A stretch of 64,000 nt of DNA from Epiperipatus broadwayi (taxonomy: Eukaryota > Onychophora > Udeonychophora > Euonychophora > Peripatidae). The stretch lies in the NCBI GenBank assembly GCA_028023455.1, contig JAQFVV010006246.1, positions 549,501 through 613,500 on the forward strand, read 5' to 3'. The notes beneath the pieces are model-generated. The model was not told where the DNA came from. It ran no database searches and was given only the letters and a program-made list of their open reading frames with translations. Shown in pieces: positions 13,201 to 24,228 of the stretch. How positions within the stretch are numbered: position 1 is the stretch's first letter; each line of letters opens with the position of its first letter. A program made the position numbers and the translations under genes.

Positions 13201-13290
13201 TATTGCTTACAATAACTCCCCTCATATAAAGGAATTATATTAAAAAATTTTGCATTGAGGTGTATATGAGGGGAGTTATTGTAAGCAATA
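13201..13290. repeat. 27-bp perfect inverted duplication inside LINE-A
   Basis: The arms 13201-13227 and 13264-13290 are exact reverse complements with a 36-bp spacer. The left arm breaks the LINE reading frame, so it is probably a local inverted duplication rather than a functional hairpin. Confidence 0.9.
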
Positions 13291-14143
13291 AATATATGAT
13301 TATTCCTAATCCTCAGAAACATTCTAATGTATTTAAATTAGAACTTGGAAAAAGAGTTGATAATGATATAAGAAAGTATAATTAAGAACTAGTAAGGAAA
13401 GCTATAGAAGAGAATAAAATCATCAGTAAACTTATTTCTGCAATTAAAAAAAAATGGAACTATTACTAAAAAGAGATGAGATTATAAAATATGTAGAAAT
13501 TTTTTATCAAAAATTATATAGCAATAAAGATCAAAGAAAAGTATCTTCTACAGCTATTATATCTTCTGAATTTCTCATGATTTTAAATAAAGAAGCATAC
13601 AATTAAATCTATAGAGTATGGAAAAGGTCCATATAATGAAATTATAATTGATATCTTTAAAAAAGCAGGTGAAAAAATAAAAAAAAATTTTGAAAAAGTT
13701 ATATATCAAATATCTAAATGATAACATGTATCAGATGACTGGAAGAATGCAGTATTGATATTAATATTTAAAAACAGTGATAAAGAAGATATTGGAAATT
13801 ACAGACCTGTCAGTCTTTTATCAGTTTTATACAAACTTTTTACTAAGATAATTACAACTCATCTGTAGAGAACTTTGGATTTCAACCAGCCAAAAATAAC
13901 AATCTGAATTTAAAAGTAATTTTAGTGCAGTGGATCACATCCAAATATTGAAAAAAGTTATAAAAATGACCAATGAATATGATTTGCCATTATGCTTTGG
14001 ATTTGCAGATTATAAAAAAAGCATTTGATTCTATAAGCACTTCTTCAGTGATTAAAGCATTGAACCATCAAACTATAGATACAGAATATTGTCATATTCT
14101 GAAAAATGTTTATAAAAATGGAATAGCAACAATTAGATTACAT

Positions 14144-14540
14144 CAGGGGTCCCCAACCTTTTTGTACTTAAGAGCACATTCTATAATACCGCCAGGTGGC
14201 GGGCACCATTTATTTTTTCAACCAGGTGGCGAGCACTGTTTATTTTTTCAATGTAAATTTATAGTTGGATATTGTTAATAATACACATAATGTACAAAAA
14301 AATATTTATTTCAAAAATAAAAATTTAACATATAATTAACATTTATATTTTTACGCTGTAAAAGTATAGTATGCCCTACAATTTGATTACAATATAATAC
14401 AATAATTTATAAAAAAATTTAAAAATTAAATTTATTTGTATCAGATAAATAATTTTTTGTCGTGTTCGGATAGCGGTGGGCATATGTAAAAGGGTCTGTG
14501 GGCACCATGGTGCCCACGGGCATAGGGTTGGGGACCCCTG
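14144..14540. mobile_element. hAT-type MITE (397 bp) with 15-bp TIRs and 8-bp target duplication
   Basis: The element starts CAGGGGTCCCCAACC and ends with its exact reverse complement. It is flanked by the 8-bp direct repeat gattacat (14136-14143 and 14541-14548). An 8-bp duplication and CAGGG-type ends are hAT hallmarks. It has no transposase, so it must have been moved in trans. Removing it with one copy of the duplication rejoins the LINE-A reading (IRLH followed by NDIKKI), confirming insertion into the LINE. Confidence 0.95.
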
Positions 14541-15590
14541 GATTACATAATGATATTAAAAAGATTAGCATTGAGAAGAGTATATGACAGGGTGATTCCA
14601 TAACTCCAAAACTTTTTACAGCAGTGCTGCAATAAGTATTTTATAAATAAAATGAGAAGCTAAAGAAATAAAAATAAATGAAGATTAGAAATATTACCAA
14701 ACTCACACTTTTCTTTATCAAAGTGGTTTGGATAAATTGTATTTAAATGGAGATTGTTTAAGTAATCTAGATGTTGCAGATGACATAATTGTTTTTTTGC
14801 AAATAATGCTTCAGAACTTTAAGAAATGTTGCAACAATTACCAGATAAAAGGAAGAAAGTAGAACTAAAGGTAAATGTTAAAAAGACTAAAGTAATGTTT
14901 AATGGATTTTTTCAAAAAGATAAAAAAATAAAGATTAATAATGATGAATTAGAAGAAGTTAACAACTACAAATACCTTGGTCAGATTATTACTATATATG
15001 AAAACATCATGGATGAAATTAATCATAGAATTACACTTGGTTGGAGTGCTTTTGCTAGTAATAACTTTATATTAAAAGAAAATATGTTTATATGTTTGAA
15101 ATGGAAGGTTTTTAACTATTGTGTTTTACCAGTTTTTACTTATGGATGTGAGACTTGACACTTAATATAAAAGCAATACTGAGTTTACAAACTACCCAAA
15201 AAAGTATGAAGAGATGCATGTTAGGAGTAATAAGAAAAGATTGGAAATGAAATACATGGGAAGAGAACAAACAGGTATTATTAATATCATTGAAAGATTT
15301 AAAAGATTAAAGTCAAATTGAGCTGGACATATTTCTAGAAGAGATGATAATAGATGGATGATTGAAATCTTAAATTGGATTTTAAAAGATTGTAAAAGAC
15401 CTTATGCGAGATGGTTGGATGAAATAAGGAAATGTGGGTGGGAGTGATGTGGAGAAGAGATGCTAGAGATCTGAAAAGATAGATTAAAATTGAAGAGATC
15501 TTCTTTCTGCAATGGGTAATGGGTGATAATGATGACGTCATATATTTTTGTGTAAACAATATATGGCCCATATCTGCTTCAAAATCTTAA

Positions 15591-16005
15591 AAAAATTGAA
15601 ATGAAATATTAATTTTAATTCTTTTTAATTGGTTTTAAATATAATAAAACTGCTAAATATGAATAAAATAATGAATTATTTAATTTCAGTCTTATATATA
15701 TTTTGACAAATTTTGTTAAATAATTAATTTAGTAAATTATTCTTAAAAATGGATTAATGATAGAATAAATAGATAAAATTTGACTGATGAAAAACGTTTA
15801 AGTGGAGAAAAATAATAATTACCGATTTGTCGATAAATCATAAGTTAGATTGATAGATTTTTTTTAAAAAAAAGAAATCTATATTTAATACAATGCATTT
15901 AAATTTTTTTAATAATCACAACTAAAATAAATAAATCAAATTACAATATTTTAAAACTTATTTGCAATTCTACAAAACGTTTTATTTAAGCATGATTTTT
16001 TCCAG
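15591..16005. other. AT-rich intronic or intergenic stretch
   Basis: Nothing recognisable; A/T homopolymer-rich. Confidence 0.5.
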
Positions 16006-16121
16006 GAGTCAGAATTTTTGGTAGGGCTCCTCTTAGAAACCAAGATGGTAGAAAGTGCTCTCGAAATCAGTACCATTTCAGTCAAAATAATTGGAACACT
16101 TCCGATGCTCACTGGTGTTAT
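16006..16121 (+). other. Possible short exon (weak)
   Basis: A pyrimidine-rich stretch ending in tttttccag precedes an island that is visibly richer in G and C than its surroundings and stays open for 53 codons (16008-16166). Its translation contains an RNQDGRKC and a DAHWCY segment, suggestive of a secreted cysteine-containing region, but I cannot match it to a domain. Two possible donors (gttatg after 16116, phase 1; gtgatt after 16121, phase 0) are imperfect. The acceptor phase (1) and the first donor's phase would suit the CUB exon downstream. It could equally be a repeat fragment. Confidence 0.25.
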
Positions 16122-16732
16122 GTGATTAGTTGGTGCTTGATTGTGTCAGCGATGGGTGTTGCAGTCTAAATTAGTACTGAATTTTCTATGTAAAAACATA
16201 TTTTAATTCTGTTTTCATTGAAATAAAAAAAATTATTAATAAATTATTTGAAAAATGAGTAATATTCAATTTTAAACATATTTCAATCAAGAATTGCTCC
16301 TTATGCATTTTTTTATTTTTAAACATGGCACTTTTAAAAAAAAATACTACATATAGGCTATATAATAAAAATATAGAGGAGGGGGGAGCACTAATATTTT
16401 TGTATATATAATTATTAATTAAAATTACTCCAAATTTATTAATTCGTTAAGCTTTAGGCTTTTAATGTTTATATGATTGTTATTACTTGCTTAAAAATAC
16501 ATTATTTGTGCATTTTCAACTTTTAGATTCTAAGAATTTAAAGTTTGAAATATTTTTTTTTACTAATATTTTTAGAATAGTAATTTAATGTTTGCATCCT
16601 ATTAGCAAATATAGTTTGTGCAGCTCCAACTATTATCAAACTTTATGAGACTTTCAAAAAAATGTTTGTTAATTTTAAATTGACATTAGTTTAATTTATT
16701 AAAGCTAATATTTATACTTTATTGATTTTCAG

Positions 16733-16914
16733 GTTGTGATGGAGCATTAACATCAGCAAGTGGATATTTAAGCTCTCCTAATTACCCCCATCCATATTTG
16801 CACAGCACTGAATGTTACTATAGTATTCACGTATCTCATGGAAATAGAATACAATTAACTATTGCCGATTTAGATACTGAATTAGACGACCATTGTACAC
16901 TGAATTATATTCAG
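16733..16914 (+). CDS. CUB-domain gene, exon encoding the N-terminal half of a CUB module
   Basis: The exon is bounded by an acceptor (ttgattttcag, ending at 16732) and a donor (gtaaaa at 16915). The first two bases complete a split codon, so the 5' junction is phase 1; the 60 residues that follow end exactly on a codon (phase 0). The sequence shows the CUB signature: CDGALTSASGYLSSPNYP at the start, then ECYYSIHV, a hydrophobic strand (IQLTIADL), and CTLNYIQ. Cysteines 1, 2 and 3 of the usual four are here. CUB modules are extracellular beta-sandwich domains of cubilin, tolloid/BMP1 proteases, neuropilins and many other secreted or surface proteins. By alignment with calcium-binding CUBs, the Glu of DTELDD is kept but the usual Asp of C-x-x-D-Y is Asn. 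The protein family cannot be decided from one module. Confidence 0.9.
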
Positions 16915-17620
16915 GTAAAATATATTAGAATAATGTTTTCCATTTTGCAAATATATATACATATTTATTCGTTATTAATAGCAATAATGTATTTGTACTT
17001 ATTGGCATATGTATATGTTTGTATGTATAATATTATATGTATAAATATCTTTGTTTCTGAGAAAAAGTTATGATTTTGAATGAATTTCTGATTTAATGAC
17101 TTCATGAACTTTAATTTTTTAAATATTGAAAAAAAAAAATTTTTCTAATTACATCGTGTTGTTTTTTCTTTTTTTGAAAATAAACTAAAAAGTTGAAAGT
17201 CATGACTAAATTGATGACTCATTTTAAAAGTGATTTCAATTAAGCAAAATGGAAGTTTTTGTATCATTTGTTGATTTAGATTTTTATTATTAACTGCTCT
17301 CTATTTTAAAGAAAATTAATTTGTATATAGTATTTTAAAGCAAAGTATATTTTTCCAGCTGTTATACATAGTAAAAATATTAATATTTTGCTTAATTTAT
17401 AGCAATAACAGCCTTATAGTATGAAAGTTATACATTTTTTTTACAATCTGATTTTGCTTTGAACTAGGTAAAACTTAAGTTCCTAAATCAAAATAAAATC
17501 AATATATTTTTTTTTGCATGTCGCTAGCCTTTAGTCAAGTCATCTAACTATATAATATTGATTTAACTAGAGAATAAAACTATTATTATAAATCGCTGAA
17601 AATTTTGTAATTATTAAAGA

Positions 17621-17735
17621 GGAAGTCAACTTCCAATAATGCTCCATTTCTTGAATATTATAAATCTCTACGCACTCACCCGCCACCGAGATTTATAATA
17701 TTCAAGAAATAGCGCATTATCAGAGGTTGACTTTC
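17621..17735. repeat. Hairpin-forming 115-bp inverted repeat
   Basis: The arms (17621-17668 and 17688-17735) are about 48 bp. The inner 25 bp next to the loop pair without a break, while the outer part has several mismatches. The loop of 19 bases is GC-rich (cgcactcacccgccacc). It could be a tiny MITE or a hairpin transcript precursor; the sequence alone does not decide. No coding potential. Confidence 0.8.
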
Positions 17736-18142
17736 TATACAGAGTAAAACAAAGATGAAAAATTATTTCTATTCTTTTCAGCCAGAAATCAGCAAAGCTA
17801 TGAAAGACTTTGTTTTGCAGTGGATTATCATAATACTTTATTGGACCAAAGAGATTTGATGAAATATGAATGAATGAAAATAAAAATAGTGAAGAGATTT
17901 TAGGATTTTAATAAATAGTTGTTATGATCCTTTGATGTAATATAAATATCTATTATTCATAGATAACCATTTTTTCCTCCATTCTGGATTTAAAGGTCAC
18001 ATACAGATAGGGAAATTTACATTTTATAAATCAATCATTTATGATTAGATATTTATTCTGTTAAGCAGTTCCAGATTCTTAATGAACTTGGTATAGAGTA
18101 GCTCAAATAATGATGTGTATTACTCTTCATTCATTGTATATA

Positions 18143-18355
18143 TATTGTACCGGTCAGAATTGTATATTCATTTAACAAGGTTTAGAATCTAAGCAAAAGT
18201 ACTCTAAATCCACTCATGCCCAAAACACACAGGTCAGGAGCAATCATGAATTCTGCCCTATTTGCTCTTCTCTAAAACTATAACATTATAAACAACACTT
18301 CTGATGATAACATGAAATTTTATTCATTCTGGTCCCAGAGACACAGCAGAGAAAC
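18143..18355 (+). repeat. Dispersed repeat R1, copy 1
   Basis: This is one of three same-strand copies (also 43641-43820 and 63784-64000) sharing the order tattgtactggtc, aagtaccctgaatccaatcatg, gtcaggagcaatcatgaattc and tggtcccagag-like blocks. There is no ORF and no obvious tRNA promoter box. The class is unknown. Confidence 0.7.
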
Positions 18356-21300
18356 ACGAGATCTATAGGGTAATTAATGTAAATAAATAATGTTAAAACT
18401 TGGCTCAATCAAATATCTTATGTGAAAGGGCAATTTATAAATTTTAAATGAATTGCACTCAGCTAGCATTGCAAAAGAAACATGAATTATAAAATAGTAT
18501 CCATCCAGAATGAGCAAGAACAGAACAATCCAGAGATAAATATCTATTTGAAGTAATCAGTTATAACTTCTAAATAATATTAATATTATTATAAAGACTA
18601 AATGGGATTCAATGAGTGAGAGTCAGTAAGACACAATGCATGAGTAATTATTAAAACATAATAATTTAATAAATATAAACAATTTAATTTACATTAGAAA
18701 ACATAGCACATATTTAATGCGGTTATTACTTTGCATATAAGCAACTGATTTAGTATGCTAATGAGTTATAGTATAATAATAAATTAATGTTATCAATGTG
18801 GTAATCATTACTTTAAGTAATGATAAGGACGTTTACAAATTCATCTCTAAAGAGAGGTTTACTCTTGATATGATAGTTAAGAATTTATTGTTTATGAGCA
18901 TATCTGGGCCTGTACAAATGAGGAATGGGTTAGCTTAAATTAGCTTTACCGTGACAATCCTAAAATAATCGACTAATTATAAAATGAGTGGTTTATAAAC
19001 ATCACTGCGCCACGTTTTATAAATAATATGAGAACTACCCATAAATGAACTTGCAGTGCTAACTATAATGACAGTGCTTAAAATGGAGAAGATGTCCATC
19101 TTTGGACTGGAAGGCTTTATCACATATATGATTCCGCTTGTATATATCACAAGATGATATTCGAAAATATGAGTGGTAAGGATTCCATGGTACGCCCTCC
19201 GACGTTTCACATGCAGAGCCTTAATACTCTAATGTTTATCTTGAGATCGGTTATACCAAACCTCATTCCTATATGAGTTACGTGAAGAAAATCCGGAGTT
19301 CAGATGAGTAAATATGATAAAGCAAAATATAATTATTTAAAATGCTATCATAAGTAAGCAATGCGAATGTGGCTTAAGTCTTAAATGACTAATAAAATAA
19401 TTTAAGCTTAAATAAAGCAATAATAGCATGCGTAATGCCATGATAAAATAATAACCCACTCAGCATCGTACGTATAACTTTAATAAATTTAGGATGTCAA
19501 ATATAGAAGAGGGAAAAATATTATTTTTCCTATTTAACAAGCCCAAGTATTCTTAAATGACAATATATTATAATTAATTTAACTCTTAATGGTGTATAAG
19601 TAATAAATAGTTATCAAAATATATTAATAATCAAATTTATTAAAAGAACATAAATTGCATTTAAATATCGATAGTGATATGATTTTTAAATGATCCGCCA
19701 TTAAGCATAATTTCAAAATATTTAACCGAGCGAACAGTGTCCAATAAGAAATTTTACGTTTAACTATTTAAATATTCCAAAAATATCGGAATGATGATTG
19801 AAATAATATAAGTTCGCTAGATTAAAACATTAGCATACTAAAACTAATTTAATAAGATATATATTTAAAATAAGTTTTGCCGCATGAAATAAAATAATTA
19901 GAGTGTGAAACTTTAAAAGCTAATGATAGATTTAAAGTACATAATTCTGTGCTTAGCATTTCAAAAAACAAGTTTAAAACTTAAGAGAGAAAATCACAAA
20001 TTTAACGATAATTAAGTTTATAATCAGTTATAAAATAAATAAAGATTACATTCTGATTACAATTAAAATTTAGGAAAGAAATGAAGTGAGGAGAATTAAG
20101 AGTTCATTCTTTGGCAAAACGGATTACCTTTAGAAGTTATGGTGGCCACTTATAATAATGTATACGAAGTTTAGCAAGGCACAACACTAATAAAATAATG
20201 GTAGGCATCTTCCAATATTCTTTACAATTAAACATAACAGTTCTCAAGTAGCAATGGCATGGCAGGGAGGCAGAACAAAGGCGATTTAAGATTAGGGAGG
20301 CAAATTCCTTTTACTCACAGTCCATTTTATTTCCACTCTCCACAAAATACCAGAGAGAAGAGTGATTTGAACTCCTTCCGTGCGTTCCTAGAACTTCTGC
20401 TCCTCCTATACTTGAAATTTAGCAATATTGGAAGATGTAAACAATATGTTCCAGAAAGCATTATTTAAACGTATTTTTAAAATTGCAAATAACTTTAAAA
20501 TATGATTTTTGGTTTGACTTGAAATAGTTAAAATGAGAATGACCCTTTTTAAAATTGTAATAATACTTTTTAGAATTTTCTGACATTTGCTTTAGCTCTA
20601 CATTAATTGTATTTATTTTTATATCTGTAATACATATACGCACATACACAATTATCTAAGTGAAGGGACTTTACAAGCTTGAAAATAAAATATACTTAAG
20701 CTAAAATAATAATTCAACTGGTTATACATAACCATTTCTTAAATAAACAGGGTGGAAGTTATACGTGTATATGTGTGTGCTTAACATTCCTAGATGACTA
20801 AATAAACATATAAACTGGTTCAAACCCTACTTTGAAGGTATGTAATGTCATCAGGCAGTGAAGTTTAATATGTACTACAGATTTACCACTTCACAATATA
20901 TATATAGTGTGTGTGTGTGGGGGGGTTCTTTCTAGTTAAATGTAATTATCTTATAATTAAATATATAATAACTAAAATTATATTATTGCATACTCACTTT
21001 TAATGGCTGATTATTCCAATATGTAACAATTTCTATAATATAATATATCTAATTTATATAAAGATGTAGATATGCTGACATGAGAACAATACTGGAATTG
21101 AGAATCTGTGTTAACTGTCCTTGAATACTGATTTAATCATTTAACTCTTTTATTACATTTTTTTATGAAAATAATAGTAAGATAATTTTAATATTTTAAA
21201 CAAATAATTTTGGTAATTTATAATAGCAAATTAATAACTTATTATTAACCTATATTAAAACATTTATTATTAACGGACTCTTTCTTTTTTTTTCCAATTA

Positions 21301-21849
21301 TTTTTTTGATTACATACATCTGTCAATTTGTTTTCTATCAATCTAATGTGTCTAGGGAGTTCTTAAAAGAATAAGAATTAATCTGTATATTACTTAAATC
21401 TGTAGATTTTAAACATAATAAATATCCAAATTAATTTTTAAGAATGTTGTTTCCTAATTCCTTTTAAATAAATGTTTAATAAGTTTTGGGTCAACTATTA
21501 CTCATAAAAAATGATGATTAATCTATATGTGTTAAAAAGGCTGATATTTATCAGTAATTTTCTAATGGGATAAAGGAATATATGAAAAAAAAAGAAGAAA
21601 TGTGAACATTTAAAAAATGATCCATTAAGAAAACTTGAATATCTGTAGTTTAATTGTGAATTGAAGGAAAGCAATAAAAAAAAAAATAAAAGTATCAAAA
21701 ATGTAAAACAACCTCTTGATATTGGAAAGAAAATTATTTCTGTAATAAAAAGAAAAAAAAAAGATGTCATCATGAAATGTCTCAAAGAAAAACAAAATAT
21801 TCCTATAGTTTTTCATCTTTTGATTGCCTAGCATGTTAAATGAAAATGT
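18356..21849. other. Unassigned intronic sequence
   Basis: No exon or transposon protein was recognised. A 14-bp block catcttccaatatt near 20207 recurs inverted near 20425. The GC-richer part around 20250-20440 has an open frame (20259-20468) without domain features. A GT run followed by G7 lies near 20909-20930. It may include an unclassified old repeat next to R1. Confidence 0.4.
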
Positions 21850-22465
21850 GAGACATAGTAATAAAATCTGTGTAGAAAGACAAAGTTCCAGGAAGTGATG
21901 AAATTTTAATTGATATTTAAAAAAATGTAGCTAAAGAAATAGAAAAATTGTTTGTAAAGTCATATACAAAATATCTAAATGATAAAGATAATTCAAATGA
22001 TTGGAAGAATGCATTTGTAATATTTATATTTAAGAAATATTATTAAGAAATTAAAAATGACAGACTTGTAGTCTTCTATCAATTCTGTACAAAATCTTTA
22101 TCAAAATAATTGCAATTTATGTACAATGAATTAAGATTTTTATCACCAAAAAAAGACACTGGATTTAAAAGTGACTTTAGAACAGTAGATCACATCCATG
22201 TATTAAAAAAAATTATAAAAAGAACCAATAAATAAGAACTGCCATTATGCTTTAGATTTATAAGCTGTAGAAAGACATTTGATTTTGTAAGCATACATAT
22301 CTATGGTAGTTAAAATTTAGATCATCAAGATATAAACCTAGAATATTGTCATATTCTGAAGAATATATATTCAAATACAACAGCAATGATTAATTTATAT
22401 AGTGATACTAAAAAGATTACTGTTGAAAACAGTATATGACAGAATGATTCCATATCACAAAGAAA
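21850..22465 (+). pseudogene. LINE-A copy 2, 5' fragment (reverse transcriptase)
   Basis: Translated fragments match LINE-A copy 1: VPGSDEILIDI (about 21885), DWKNAFVIFIF (about 22000), a block before motif A with the same VDHIHVLKK order (about 22190-22210), KTFDFVS (about 22273; motif A), and the region TKKITVENSI up to motif B (about 22405-22440). Stops and frame changes are abundant. The copy is split here by the Penelope cluster and resumes at 27601. It shares no intact frame and is dead. Confidence 0.75.
22405..22453 (+). repeat. 49-bp near-direct repeat flanking the Penelope cluster (left)
   Basis: This matches 27601-27649 at 46 of 49 positions. It is LINE-A sequence just before motif B. 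It may be a long target duplication or the overlap of two LINE fragments. Confidence 0.8.
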
Positions 22466-22853
22466 TAAATCAAATAATTTAATATATCCAGCACAGTTCT
22501 TCTTTTCAAAATAGTTCATATATATCCAATATAGAAATAAAACAAACTAACTCCTTTTTAAAACTTGCTTTTTTATGACTATAATCATGAAAAAGAGAAA
22601 GAAATCCAACGTTTAGATTATTTTTTATAGTCTTTTTCAAGGCACACTAAAATAATATATATATAATAAATATCACATATTCCAAAAACAACAACAACAA
22701 TAAAAAAAAACACACACAAATGAAATTAATTAAAAATTACAAAATATATTCATAACCAAAATTTTTTTTTTTTTTACCGTTTCTCACTCCCCTTTCCTAT
22801 TACAATCACAACTTAAACACAAACAATTTCTTTTTAAAATATATATATATATA
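22466..22853 (-). repeat. Penelope-associated terminal sequence with hammerhead-like remnant
   Basis: On the minus strand, 22642-22610 reads CCTTGAAAAAG, a short hairpin-forming stretch, then TCTAAACG. This resembles the motif near the ends of the other Penelope elements here (TTGA-purines, stem, GAAACG). The rest is A-rich with CA and TA microsatellites. It is probably the terminal repeat region of one of the Penelope copies. Confidence 0.45.
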
Positions 22854-22920
22854 ATCAAAACTACCCCAAATCTAAAATTAAACCAGACCAGCATAAAAAT
22901 AATATTAAAACACAACCTAA

Positions 22921-22950
22921 GGTTTCACTGCTACAAGCAGACTTCTCAAG
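22921..22950 (-). ncRNA. Hammerhead-like motif in PLE1 left tail (candidate)
   Basis: On the minus strand: CTTGAGAAG, a stem CTGC/GCAG, then GAAACC. The same motif is mirrored at 25367-25396. Penelope-like elements are known to carry hammerhead ribozymes; this one departs from the canonical CUGAUGA core, so activity is doubtful. Confidence 0.35.
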
Positions 22951-22988
22951 TGTAAAGAACTACAAAAAACCACACATTATATATACTA

Positions 22989-24189
22989 TTAAAAACTACC
23001 CACAAATCCATTCACTTCCCATCCACCCTTAATATTAAAAGAACTCTTAAATAAGTTAATTGCTTCAGAATAATAAATTTTCAATAATAAAGACTCTTTA
23101 ATTCTTCTTTTGATTTCATTTCTCTCAAAGAAGACAACCTTAGCTTCATCAAAATCAATAGTGTGGCCTGTATCTTTTTCATGGACATACAAAGCAGAAC
23201 TAAGATATCTATTTTTAACTCTACTTTTATGAACCTTTATTCTTTCATTTAAACTCAAACTACTCTGACCTATGTAAACCTTCTTACAAAATAAACAAGG
23301 AATAAAATATACCACACCAGGAATAGTCTTTCTATCAAAAACTTCTTTTGTATTATTTAATAAATTATTCAATGTAACACCCCTTTTCCAAGCAATTTTC
23401 TTATTTCCAAACAATTTATTATTTCTACACCCAATTTTATAAGAAGACAATTTAAATGGCAAAGAAATAAAATCATATTTTTCTTTAACCTTTACATCCT
23501 TACAAATATTCCTATTAAATAAAATATTTTTAACAAATTTATCAGAGTATCCAACACTCAAGTAATCTTTATAAAATTGATATTTCTGAAACAAAACTAC
23601 CCCACTAGAATTATTTAATTTAATATTTCTATGACAATAATTCCTTAAAGCAGCTACTTTATGAGATACAGACTGATAGCTATCAGGTTTAATTATAGAT
23701 CTTAATTATAGATCTTAATTCTTTACTTTTAACTAAATGACTGCACAATAAACAATTAGTTTCTATATTTCTAATCACCAAAAGATCTAAAAATTTTAAC
23801 TTACCAAAATCTAACCCCCCTCCTTCTAACACAAATTTTATAGAAGGATCAAAACAATTAAACTCATTTACAAATTCCTTCAATTTATCATTCTCAACTA
23901 CAAATAAACAATCATCAACATATCTGACAAATAATTTTACATATAAACAATTCTTTTTAATAATAATTTCCTCTTCCATAAAACTAATATAAACTGAACA
24001 TACTAAAGGAGAAATAATATAACCTATTATCCACCCTTCCTTAATCTTATAAAAATTACCTCTATAAGTAAAATACATAGAATCTTCCAATAACAAAAGC
24101 AAATCTTTAATTACCTTAATTTTATTTTTTGATAAAGAACTTTTCTTAATCAAAGTTTTATTTTTTGATAAAGAACTTTTCTTAATCAA
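22989..24189 (-). pseudogene. PLE1 left copy: Penelope-like reverse transcriptase/GIY-YIG endonuclease, 5'-truncated and frameshifted
   Basis: Two frames make up one protein. The frame 24189-23689 contains the end of the reverse transcriptase: SPLVCSVYISFMEEE, the catalytic RYVDD, and KLKFLDLLV. The frame 23594-22989 carries the linker and the GIY-YIG endonuclease: VVYFIPC at residues 94-100, a second Cys at 103, YIGQ at 107-110, Arg 118 and His 122. Penelope elements use this pair to cut and prime reverse transcription on chromosomal DNA. The break is a 13-bp tandem duplication at about 23694-23719 that shifts the frame after KELRSIIK; the right copy lacks it. The upstream half of the reverse transcriptase is missing at the palindrome centre. 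Confidence 0.9.
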
Positions 24190-24228
24190 AGTTCTTTATC
24201 AAAAAATAAAATTAAGGTAATTAAAGAT

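Larger units (their letters stand above)
12550..15590 (+). pseudogene. LINE-A copy 1: non-LTR retrotransposon (EEP endonuclease + reverse transcriptase), interrupted
   Basis: From about 12555 the sequence reads as an EEP endonuclease: EGRLQEMEELCHIKWDIIGLCEMR, then SGVGFI, then QIIQIYAP (about 12845), ending with the frame 12912-13229 (EFDYILTNSKYIF, the conserved DYIL end of the domain). The reverse transcriptase follows: NYRPVSLLS at about 13797, DFNSA-type sequence around 14000 (a KKAFDSIST motif A at about 14010), QGDSITPKLF near 14588-14620 (motif B), VADDIIVF near 14775 (Y/V-ADD motif C), and the C-terminal NNYKYLGQ and CVLPVFTYGCET in 14826-15158. The tail to about 15550 encodes GHISRRDDNRW-type sequence. 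Many stops and frame changes show it is dead. A 397-bp MITE (14144-14540) and a 27-bp inverted duplication (13201-13290) interrupt it. Relatives are RTE/CR1-like. Confidence 0.85.

Noticed and set aside
16798-17073. Open frame running past the CUB exon
   Set aside because: Only the part up to 16914 is CUB sequence; the rest follows a good gtaaaa donor and is intron.
21498-21834. Two overlapping minus-strand Phe-rich frames
   Set aside because: They come from A-rich tracts on the plus strand adjoining LINE-A copy 2 and have no domain.
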